Origin: Rhizaria sp. SCN 62-66
Taxonomy: Eukaryota; Rhizaria, unplaced
DNA: 64,000 bases
Assembly (NCBI GenBank): GCA_001724265.1
Contig: MEDY01000120.1
Span: 54,225-118,224, forward strand
Reading direction: 5' to 3'
The notes under the pieces are model-generated. The model had not been told where the DNA came from. It did no database searches and saw only the letters and a program-made list of their open reading frames with translations. Within the stretch, counting starts at the first letter, position 1, and every line of letters starts with the position of its first letter. A program made the translations under genes and the position numbers. This document shows, piece by piece, positions 55,452 to 64,000 of the stretch.

Positions 55452-55947
55452 GGCGACGCGGGGAAAGTGTTGAAGCGACTGCACTTAAATTATATAATGT
55501 CCAACCTCAGGTTCTATCCGAAAAGTAAGGCGAGAGTTCGGGATTTCGATCGAAACTGGCGATTCGAACAGCGCCTTAACACCTGCACTCTTCGACTTCC
55601 TCTGCAACCGAGGGTAACGGACGGTCGGTTGTCGGTGGCCGGTGGCAGGCCAGCCCAGACTCGGGTCTTAGATCGATCCGGAGCCTCACTTTCGGCCGAA
55701 CACTGTGAACGTTTCTGATCGTCAGAGCTACATCATTTGGTTTATCGAGACTGGAAACTTGGCTTTTTAGCCGCCCCTTTAATTAAATGAGCACTACGCC
55801 TCTCGCTCCCAACACTGCTATCCCAGACGGGTACTCAGGTCCGTCTCTCCGCCCACTCCTTGCCACTTCCACCACTCCAGCATGATTTGAGAACATAATT
55901 CGACTATTTTAACTACCAGACTCAAACACCACTTTGAAAACTATCCT
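55452..55947. other. Divergent promoter region, actin-related and ITPK genes
   Basis: About 500 nt between divergent start codons. TATATAAT-like sequence at 55490-55498 lies about 40 bp upstream of the actin-related ATG (minus strand) and is a possible core promoter element. No gene is seen. Confidence 0.45.
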
Positions 55948-56437
55948 ATGTATTGTCATGCAGATCCATGTCCGTACCCGGTGCCGTCCCCATTCGCACC
56001 GGCCCCGGCGCTGGTGCCCGCCCACTGGGCCGCGGCCCCGCCCTACGCCCCCCTGCGCGTCGCCGTCTGGTTTGCGAAAAAGAAGTACGACGAGTTCGTC
56101 CACAAGGGCGCCTTTGCCGAGACCGAGATGATGAAGCACAGCGAGCTCTTCTACCACCCTGACCTGCTCTCACATCTCCCGACCCTCCCGGCCCTTCCGG
56201 CCCTTCCGGCCCTTCAGTCGCTGGTGCTGGCGCAGGCGCAGCAGTCCTCTAGCTCTGGCTCTAGCTCTAGCTCTAGCTCTAGCCCTAGCTCTGGTTCTGG
56301 CTTGTCTGACCCCAGCACTGCTGCTGGCGATGGCGATAGCGCCAACTTTGCAGTTACTGGCTCTGCTGCGTTCCCGAGCGCTCCCGTCTCGTATCATTAC
56401 CTCTCCTTCCCTCCCCTAGCTCAGTCACACAGCAGCT

Positions 56438-56472
<35 letters not shown>

Positions 56473-59400
56473 GACAGCGGCAACGGCAGCGGCAGCAGCA
56501 GCAGCACCAGCAGCAGTGCGTCGAACGCCGCCGACGCTGAGACAAGGTCCGGCGACAGCGCCGCCGCCGGCTACAACGGCGCCACCGCTGGCTACGACGG
56601 CACAACATTTTTGCGCGCCTCGCTGCAGCCCCCAGTGCCTGCCCTGCCTCCGTGCGTCGTCGCCGCTGCCGCGGCCACTGCCCCCGCCACGGCAGCAGCG
56701 ACAGCGACAGCGGCAGCATCACAGTCTCAGTTGCAGTCGCAGGCACCGCAGTTGCAGCCTCGGCCGTCGTCGCAGTCGTCGCGGTCGCCGTCGTTGTCAT
56801 CGCCGTCGCCGTCGCTGGTGCTTGTGCCGTCTCCGCACGTCGTGATCATGAAACACACCGAAGTTCTGGTGGGCGCGCTCTTTTTTCAGCACAAGGGCAG
56901 TCTCGACTCGTTCGCTGCGTTTGTGCACTACTTGAACAGCATCACCGGCACAAGTACCGCCAGAGATTGCGGCAGCAGCAACAGCCTGAGCCACAGCCCG
57001 GCTGCGACTCCAAAGGTGAACACAAAGGCTGAGGCTGAGACGAAGACTGCTGCATTCTTAAGCCAGCAGATCCCCGCTGCTGCGCCTGCGTCGGCCGCCG
57101 TCACTGCGGCCACCGCCGCCGCCGTTGCCGCCGTCGAGGCCGAGTCTGCCCTGGCTTCTGCTCTGCTGCTGCCGCCGCTGCCGCACTACCTGCCCCGCTC
57201 CGCCTGCGCCCAGTCACCTGATGGCCAACTATGCCCACGGTCACTCTGCTCACAGTCTCTCGCCGAGACTGTCTCAGCAGAGCCCGCGTCGCCAGAGGAG
57301 ACTCTGGCCCACTCGGAGACTATGGCCCACGGGGAGACTGTGGTTCACGCGGAGACTGTGTCCCACGCCCGGTCGCTGTGGGGGGCGGCGCTGGCGCGCT
57401 CGCGGCCGCCGCCGGCGCTGGTGCTGGAGCCGGTCCGCGCCGTGCTTGCGCTCGCGACGCGGCCCTCGATGCGCGCCATCCTCTCTCCGCACACAGAGAC
57501 CGACGCGGAGGCGGAGGCGGAGGCTGAGGCTGAGCCAGAGGTTGCCTCTGAGATCAAGACGGAGTCGAAGAGTGCTGAGGCGAATACAGAGACCGCGACC
57601 GCGATTGCGAATGAGGCGAGGGTGAAGGCTGCAGCTGCCGCCAGGGCCAAAGCCGCCGCGGACGCCGCCGCTGAGGTGGCGGGCACTGTGCGCCTCACGT
57701 TGCCGCCTCTACCCCACCATGACGCCACCTCTGCTGTCACTGTTGACGACTGCGCCGGTGGTTGCGCTGAGACGGCGGCGGCGGGGGGCTTCGACGCCGA
57801 GACCGCAACCGTGGCCGACTGGAACGCCGAGGCGCGGCGGCGGGCGCGGCTGCTGAGCTACGACCCCATCGCATCACAGAGCAATAACGCTGACCAAGAT
57901 AGTGTGACCGCGAGTGGTTGCTACAGCTGCGGCTGCAGCTCTTCGACGACTGGCTCTGGCGCTAACAGTTGCCCTGGTAGCAGCCATGCAAGCTGCGGCA
58001 GCAGCGAGGACGACAGCGGGCTGCTACCGGTCTCGACCCCGAGCTCCGCAGTTCTCTTCATCCCCCCGAAGGGCTTCGTTTACAACGCAAACATTGCATG
58101 CGATGTCGACGCGAGCAACAATAACGTTGCTGCTCACAGTCACCCCGCCGCGACTGCCCACGGTCACCCCGCCGCCCTCGGTCCCTGCCCGCCCGTGTTG
58201 GCCGCGCACGGCCATCACGCGCACCCGCTGCGGCCACTGTTCGGCCTCGATGCACTGCTGCGCCACAGCGTGCTCGCCGCGGGCCCTGTCATCGTCAAGT
58301 GCATCGTCGCCTCGGGCACCGTCGACTCGCACACCATGCTGCTACTGCGCTCGCCCGTCGTGTACACGAACGCGCGCACTGGCCAGCGCTTGGGCCCCGC
58401 GAGCGGCGCCGCGAGCGACTCGGTGACCGCGAGTCCACACCCCGCGCTGCTGCGGCTGCCCTCCGGCGCCTACTGGGTCGAGGCCTACCTGCCCCACCAC
58501 GGGTCCCTCTTCAAGGTCTACGCGGCCGACTCAGACGTGTTGGTTCGCCACCGCGGCTCCGTCACGGAGCCGTGGAACCGCGCGGGCGGCTTGCATTCGG
58601 ACGCAGAGGGCGGCTTGACTTCTGGCGACGACTGTGAGGATGCGTGGATCTTTAACTCGCAAGACATGCACTTGCACAAGGCGTCCTACTCCAGTGCGCG
58701 TGCGGCGCACAGTGACGACGGCTCTGGCACTGCCACAGGATGCGGCGTGTCTATGCCCAGTGGCGCCGTCTCCTTCGGCGGCCCCAGCGACTTCAGGCTC
58801 ACGCCCTTCGTCCCCAACCCCGCGCACTGGGCGCACTTCGCTCACACTCAAAGCCCGGACAGCAATCGCGATGAGACCGAGGCCGACACGGACGCCGAGG
58901 CCGATGCGCGGGCCGAGGCCGAGGCCCGGTTCGTGCGCGCCCTCCTGCGGACGCCGCTTGCGCGAAACGTCTTGGCCGCCTCCGAAGCCATCCTCTCTCA
59001 GCCTCAGCCCCAGCCCCAGTCAAGCTCACAATCAGAGGCGCCGCGCATCGCCCGTGCGCTGCCGTTTCCCCCCGGCGCGGCGTGGGATCGCTACCGGCGC
59101 CCGCCGCTGCTGCCGACGCCGGCCACAGCGGCGCGCTTTGCTGTGGAGGCGGCGTGGAGTCTAACCGCCGGGTACAGAGCCTTCTTTAAGAGCAGGAAGG
59201 CCAAGCGCGCCACGCTCGTTGACAAGGACTCCCACAGCAACAGCAACAGCAACAGCAGCAGCAGCAGCGGCGGCAGCAGCAGCAGCAGCAGCGACATCAG
59301 CGGCGACAGAATCGGCGGCCACGGTAGTAGTCATTCCACTACGACTACGACTGCGCCTGCGCCTCCTGCGCACGCGCGCGCGCTGCGGCCGCCATGCCCG

Positions 59401-61527
59401 CGCTGTCTGGCGCTGGTGACGCGCACCGTGCGCGCGCTGGCCCCGCGCCTGTGCCGCCGCAGCGGGCTGCACCTGCTGGGCTTCGACCTCGTCCGCTGCG
59501 CGCGCACCGGCGGCCTGACGCTCGTTGACCTGAACCACCTGCCGACGTTCGACGGCATGCCCGGCTTCCCCGCGGTGCTGGCCGCGACCGTGCTGCGCGC
59601 CTGGCACGAACACTGGACCGCGTGGCACAACCGCACCGTCTGCGCCACTGTCGCCATCCTGCTGCAGCAGCAACAACAGCAACAGCAGCAACAGCAACAA
59701 CTCGCTGTATGTCGCTTCAGTGCGTCTAAGGGGGTGCTTACCTGCGCAGCTCCAGTGCCGCACCCGCTTGCGCTTGCTCCTGCGGCGACCCGCAGCGGTC
59801 TGGCGGCGGCCGCGGCCGCGCTGCCGGCCTGGGTGACAGTGCTGGGCTACGGCTCGCTGCTGTCACCGGTCTCCACACGCGTCACGTGCCCCAACCTCAG
59901 GGGCTTTTCGGCCGCGCTGCTGCCCCCAACGGCCTACGCCGACACACCGCGCGACAGGAGCAGAAACGACGCTGATGTGACACCATGCCCGCAGTCGCAT
60001 TCGCAGTCCTCTGACTGGCTGATGACGTACGACCGCGTGTTCTCGCTGATCGCGATGTCCATCATCCGGTCCCGCAACAAGGAGTTCACCGGTCGCCTCG
60101 CGCTGCTGTCCCCGTTGCCCGCGCGGGCGACGGCCGACTTGGTGCAACCGCAGCCGCTGCAGAGCGCCGCACAGCCGCAGACTGCCCCCGCCTCGACTGC
60201 GGCAACAGCGGCAACAGCTGCGCCAGCAGCGCCAGCAGTAGCAGCAGCAGCAGCGGCGGCAACTCTGCCGGCGGCAACTGCGGCTTCGGTGACCGAGACG
60301 CCTTCGTGGTGGTGCAACGACTGGGACGACCGCAACATCGCCGCCGTGGGCGTCGCGCCGCGGCTATACAGGCGCAACCACACTTGCTGTCACGGTTCGC
60401 TGAGCGACTCGCAGCTCCAGCACAGTGTGCTGGTGTCTGCATTCCAGCTTTCCCGCGAGGACTTCGTGGCGTACCTCAGGCGCGAGCAGCGGTACGAGTT
60501 CACCACGGCCACGGCCACGCTTGTCGACGCGACGGTGCTGCGCCAGTTCAGCGCGGGCGCGCCGCTGACCGCGCTGTCCCCACAGCAGTCGCCGTCGCAG
60601 TCAGAGGCACAGTTTGCGGCGCCGGTGCAGACAGCGGACGAATGTGAGGCCGCCGCGGCCGCTGCGGCGACATCGGAGACAGAGAGCGGTGTGAGCTTTG
60701 CTGACAAGAGCCTTGCCGACGTGCTTGCTGCGACAACGCTGCCGCAGCGCGTCATGCGCGTTGCTGCGGCCGTCGCTGCCGCCAACGCCGCCAACAGCTG
60801 CTACACGAACGCTCAGAGTCTGCGCTCGCAGGCTTATTGCCCAGTAACCGTGACTGGCGTGATCTGCGTCGGCTCGACCGAGCTGCGGTACTGGACCGAA
60901 AAAATGGCGAGCGCCGTGCACCACTTCGACTCAGTGAGTCGCGACATCGCCGCGCCGCTGTGGCAGTGGGGCTCGGAGAGCGACCGGGCCTCTGGGCTGC
61001 TCGACACCACCGCACCTACGACGACAGAAACAACGGGAATGATAGGCACGACTGGCACGAACGCCAAGGACGGCAGTGGCAACATCGTCAGCGCGACTGC
61101 GAGTACGGCCGACAGCTGCCAGTGCCGGTGCGGCAGCGGCTGCCGCTGCAACTTCAGCGGCCACTGCCACCCCCGCCAGACACTGTCGTCGACCGAGCTT
61201 CGACCCGGCAAGCGGTACTTGCAGTTCTGCCTCCGGGCCTCGTACGAGCTCGCCGGTCGGTGGGGCTTCGCCAACTTCCTCCACACGACGAGGCTTGCAG
61301 ACGGGCGCGCGGTGCCGCCGCCGCCGCTGCCGCTGCCGCTGCCGCCGCTGTCTGATGAGGTTGCGGCTCCTGTGACCGCGACTGCGACTGAGACTGATGC
61401 TGGGTCGGAGACACTTGTGGAGGCGGGATACTGCGGCGCGACGACGCTGGCGCAGTACATCGCGGAAGGCCGGGAGGGCGACTACGGGCTTAAGGCGGTC
61501 AAGGCGCTGCGGTTTAAGTACATGTGA
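55948..61527 (+). CDS. Inositol-tetrakisphosphate 1-kinase fused to a gamma-glutamylcyclotransferase-like domain
   Basis: One frame, 1859 aa, ending TGA. ITPKs phosphorylate inositol tris/tetrakisphosphates using an ATP-grasp fold and are normally 300-400 aa. Family motifs are spread over 1200 residues: APLRVAVWFAKKKYDEF (about 35-50), PVIVKCIVASGTVDSHTM (about 779-797, matching the VKPLVADG...SH.M motif), AYLPHHGSLFKVY (about 846-858) and GFDLVRCARTGGLTLVDLNHLP (about 1178-1200, the metal-binding D.N region). Poly-Ser, poly-Gln and Ala tracts separate them. From about 1293, VTVLGYGSLLSPVST begins a GGCT-like fold, continuing with EFTGRLALLS, VTGVICVGSTELRYW and a typical C-terminal helix region (YLQFCLRASYELAGRWGFANF...TTLAQYIAEG). 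Both parts lie in one frame with no intron, so this is a true fusion. AATAAA at 61607-61612 may be the poly(A) signal. Confidence 0.82.
56439..56472 (+). repeat. AGC trinucleotide tract (poly-Ser) in ITPK gene
   Basis: About eleven consecutive AGC codons between the N-terminal kinase strand and the ATP-grasp core. Confidence 0.85.
59660..59702 (+). repeat. CAG/CAA tract (poly-Gln) in ITPK gene
   Basis: Mixed CAG/CAA codons encode about 14 glutamines in the linker between the kinase and cyclotransferase-like domains. Confidence 0.85.
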
Positions 61528-61967
61528 TTAACTGTGGAGAGAGCAAGATATGAGTTTTGGAGCTTACTAGTTAAGCGACATTAAAATACATATTTTATAT
61601 AACATGAATAAAACATGATTTTAAAGACCTTGAAAACACGTTAAGCAAAGTTGACATGCTTGATGCAAGAATTCGCTGATCTGATACAAAAATTTGAGAT
61701 CAAGATTCGTATAAATACGAGAGGACCACACCAATACATTGCTCCAGTTTAGCTCTAAGAGTATTTTTATTAGGCACATTTGCTTGAGAATTGAGATTAT
61801 ATTCATATCTGCTGCAGTCAGGCACTTCTTCAACATGGCGTCCGCAGCTTGGCGTGGGCGATGGGAGGGGGACTTTCTGTCAAGCTTATCGATCGCTATA
61901 CGCTTTCCCCAGATACACAGGTTATGTGTTATAATACCTTATGAAGTGTTGTATGTTCTAGTATAAT
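61528..61967. other. AT-rich spacer before right-edge gene
   Basis: About 440 nt with the ITPK 3' flank and the promoter side of the next gene. A short ATG-led stretch at 61835 could be an upstream exon of the next gene but has no GTAC donor. TATAAT precedes the 61968 ATG directly. Confidence 0.45.
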
Positions 61968-62039
61968 ATGTTTATCTACAAGAACAATGATTTATCCACA
62001 ATAGACTCACTCAAGCTGATCGATCGCGATACGCTTTCC
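61880..62039 (+). repeat. Imperfect 29-nt direct repeat, 131 nt apart
   Basis: 61880-61908 and 62011-62039 differ at two positions (TCAAGCT-T/G-ATCGATCGC-T/G-ATACGCTTTCC). Both copies are soon followed by CCCCAG, so the repeat may carry a duplicated splice acceptor. Confidence 0.7.
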
Positions 62040-64000
62040 TTCTTTCATTCCCCAGGTTTGAACACCATTTCTCTTCAACAGAGCTCACCATGTAACACGA
62101 ACTTCAGCTCGCGGAGGGATCGCGAGCTTCTCCGAGTTCACACAGCGATTAGTCGCATTGCAGCTTTGGACACGGACCTGGCCGCACTCATTGAGCTCGA
62201 TGAGGCGTATTGTGACAAGTCGCTCTTCGCAGTGCTCTGCGAGAGCGGGATCGTTCCGTTGCTTCTACGGTCCCTCGTGCTTCCCAGCAACTCAAGTAGC
62301 GTCGATAATAGCGCGGTTACTGCCCGAATTTTTACCCTTGTAGCCATGTTCAAAGCTATGCTCCGTCATGATGGTGGCCTAGAGCTTCTACGTGACTCCC
62401 GTGCTTTAGAGAGCCTGATTGCTGTGATACCACATCTCCAGACCGACCGCGAGCTGGCTCGTCTGATCGAGGTTGCAACCTCTCTTTCAATTAATTCGAC
62501 CATCCCAACGCCCACCAGGCTTGCTGTGCTGGCGCAGGTGCAGGCGCATATGCGCGCTAAAGAGCAACGAGAACGCCAGTCTCCACAGCAGACGAGGACG
62601 GAAGAACAGTACGAAGAAGATGACTACTATTACTACTCTCTGAGTGGATTGATCAATGATATTCTTTCTCCAAGTAAGGAAATAATCTACACTTCTGATG
62701 CGCCCCGCATTTTGTACGCGAACGTCTCGACGCTTGTCCCGCTGCTGCGCAGTGTGATTCGGCGTCATGTACTCGCCAGTAAGTCTCCTCGACTATAGTT
62801 CGAACACGTCCCTATATATGACGCATTGTGCAGCGTGTACAAATGCGGCTACATCGCTGGCAGCAACGATGATGGCAGTGGTCAATCCGACAACAGCAGC
62901 GGAAATAGCAACGTCCCAATAGACGAACAATGCCGACGTGACTTTGCTGACTTTGTGGCTTGTGAGGATTTTGAGCCCCTGCTGCTGTCCGATCTGACTG
63001 ACTGGTCGTATCTCCATACTATGTGCGAATATCTGCCTTTGTTTGACGACGAAATCTTTACACGCGTATTTACAAAACAGCGTATTGAGAGCATTATTAC
63101 GGATTTTGAAACGACGCAATTTCCTTCGACTGGTCATCTGTCGACGTTTATGAAAATTTCTGCGCAATTGGCCATCCGATCCCCGATGTTTGCGCAGCGA
63201 ATCTCCTTTGTAACATGCTTTGGGGAAATTCGGAAGTTATATGATGAAATGTTTAGCCTCCACGACTATATAAATCATTGGGAAATGCTCAATAATACTG
63301 CCACTGTGTTGGATAGACATTTGCGCGCTGCCTCTGATGTGACGCTCACAGCGCAGCAGCTGCTGGAGAGTAACGTCGTGCCGCTTTGCTGCACATTATT
63401 GCGACATTTTGTTTTGGCAAGGTGGGAGCTAGTAGAGCAGACATCCCATCCGAGCTTCATACCTATCGCGCTTCTTCTGCGCGTGCTGCGCGTGATGATG
63501 AATACCCGTGACACTTCACCTGACTTTGCACTGCTTGACCGCGAGGGTGAGCCGCGGAATCCCTTCGTAACACAGTTTGTCCGAAACCATGGAGTGCGAT
63601 TGCTGGAGACGCTGCGCGGTGGGGACGACTGTTCAAACATTGCTGGAGGTTGCGAGGTGCTGCAGGAGCTTTTGCAAATGCACACGTTGCTTGTGGGTAT
63701 GGCCATAATCCCGCCTGGCACAGCCGCAACAAGGTCGCCTGACGCACCAACTCTGCAGAAAAACTGGCAAAAGACATTTGACGCGCACATTGCCAGCGTC
63801 TTAAAGAAGAGCGGCTACCCACAGCGAGTCAAGTCCGGCCGCCGCACCGCCGCATCATCATCCATCGGACCCCCGCCCGTTGCTGCGCCCAAACCGGGAG
63901 CAAACACAACATGCGCACAGTCAGCCGCTGTGCGCACGCAGAGAATTAACGCGCCAGGTGAGCTGTCTGCTGCTACTCTGACTTTGATGCAGAAAATGGC
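61968..64000 (+). CDS. Helical protein of unknown function, 3' partial, with in-frame UAG
   Basis: The frame is open from the ATG at 61968 to the right edge if the TAG at 62796 is sense (677 codons in view). The true 5' end is uncertain: TTTCATTCCCCAG at 62056 looks like an intron acceptor, so coding may enter there from an upstream exon. The sequence is almost entirely alpha-helical and Leu-rich (TDLAALIELDEAYC, GIVPLLLRSLVLP, NVVPLCCTLLRHFVLARWELV), resembling ARM/HEAT-type solenoids, with an acidic Tyr-rich loop (EEDDYYYYSLSG). No named domain is recognised. It lacks the low-complexity runs and strong GC third-position bias of its neighbours. The first ORF does not splice around the TAG: no donor upstream puts the downstream frame in phase, whereas straight read-through does. 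Confidence 0.6.
62796..62798 (+). other. In-frame TAG in right-edge gene
   Basis: TAG sits between VLASKSPRL and FEHVPIYDALCSVYKCGY; the frame is open for over 270 codons before and 400 after. GTAAGT at 62769 and GCAG at 62832 look like splice sites, but using them shifts the frame into early stops. Confidence 0.8.

Noticed and set aside
62769-62833. Possible intron (GTAAGT...TGTGCAG) around the TAG at 62796
   Set aside because: The donor leaves phase 1 but the downstream frame needs phase 2, giving an early stop; straight read-through of TAG keeps the frame. The donor also differs from the GTAC pattern.
1-64000. Bacterial or viral origin, CRISPR arrays, transposases
   Set aside because: Spliceosomal introns, a mitochondrial presequence and eukaryote-only families throughout; no spacer-repeat arrays or transposase motifs seen.

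Overview
The window is nuclear DNA of a unicellular eukaryote that I cannot place in a known group. The evidence is spliceosomal introns, a mitochondrial presequence, an E2 ubiquitin enzyme, GET4, an actin-related protein and a FYVE protein, with no bacterial operon structure. Exons are very GC-rich and full of Ala, Ser, Gln, Gly, Asp and His tracts that swell ordinary enzymes several-fold. Introns and some spacers are AT-rich. Most long reading frames on the opposite strand of these exons are composition shadows.

Two genome-wide properties stand out. First, UAG appears to be a sense codon. Four in-frame TAGs (10909, 12731, 14408, 62796) lie inside continuous coding sequence of three genes, and none of the 14 gene 3' ends in view uses TAG (7 TAA, 7 TGA). 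Second, all 13 introns I could place by frame and protein continuity begin GTAC, 11 of them GTACG, instead of GTAAGT or GTATGT. That predicts a compensating change in U1 snRNA.

Layout. 1-7917 (+): 5'-partial GH125 (Mug157-like) mannosidase whose domain is split by about 970 low-complexity residues. 8991-10058 (+): mitochondrial 3-hydroxyisobutyrate dehydrogenase. 10321-12009 (+): three-exon Ala/Arg-rich protein with an acidic tail and a 10-nt first exon. 12590-19090 (+): one giant MORN-repeat gene, recognisable only if UAG is read through and one intron removed. 20608-30396 (-): a 3262-residue Gln/Ala/Ser/Gly/His-rich protein. 31302-31820 (+): UBE2G/UBC7-type E2. 32429-34279 (-): ZIP11-like metal transporter, three exons. 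36485-40827 (-): six-exon rhodanese protein with a carbonic-anhydrase-like Cys/Asp/Arg and His/Cys signature. 41330-44269 (+): FYVE, C2-like and MCTP-like membrane protein. 44696-50029 (-): signal-peptide protein with an unusual Tyr/Cys/His C-terminus. 50843-52140 (+): GET4. 52556-53362 (+): small single-span membrane protein. 53590-55451 (-): divergent actin-related protein. 55948-61527 (+): inositol-tetrakisphosphate 1-kinase fused to a gamma-glutamylcyclotransferase-like domain. 61968 to the right edge (+): helical protein of ordinary base composition, containing an in-frame UAG.

The genes do not form a pathway. Functions are scattered over glycan trimming, valine breakdown, ER-associated ubiquitination, tail-anchored protein delivery, zinc transport, membrane contact and inositol phosphates. 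Several neighbours are divergent pairs sharing 0.5-0.9 kb upstream regions. No tRNA, rRNA, CRISPR array or transposase gene was recognised.
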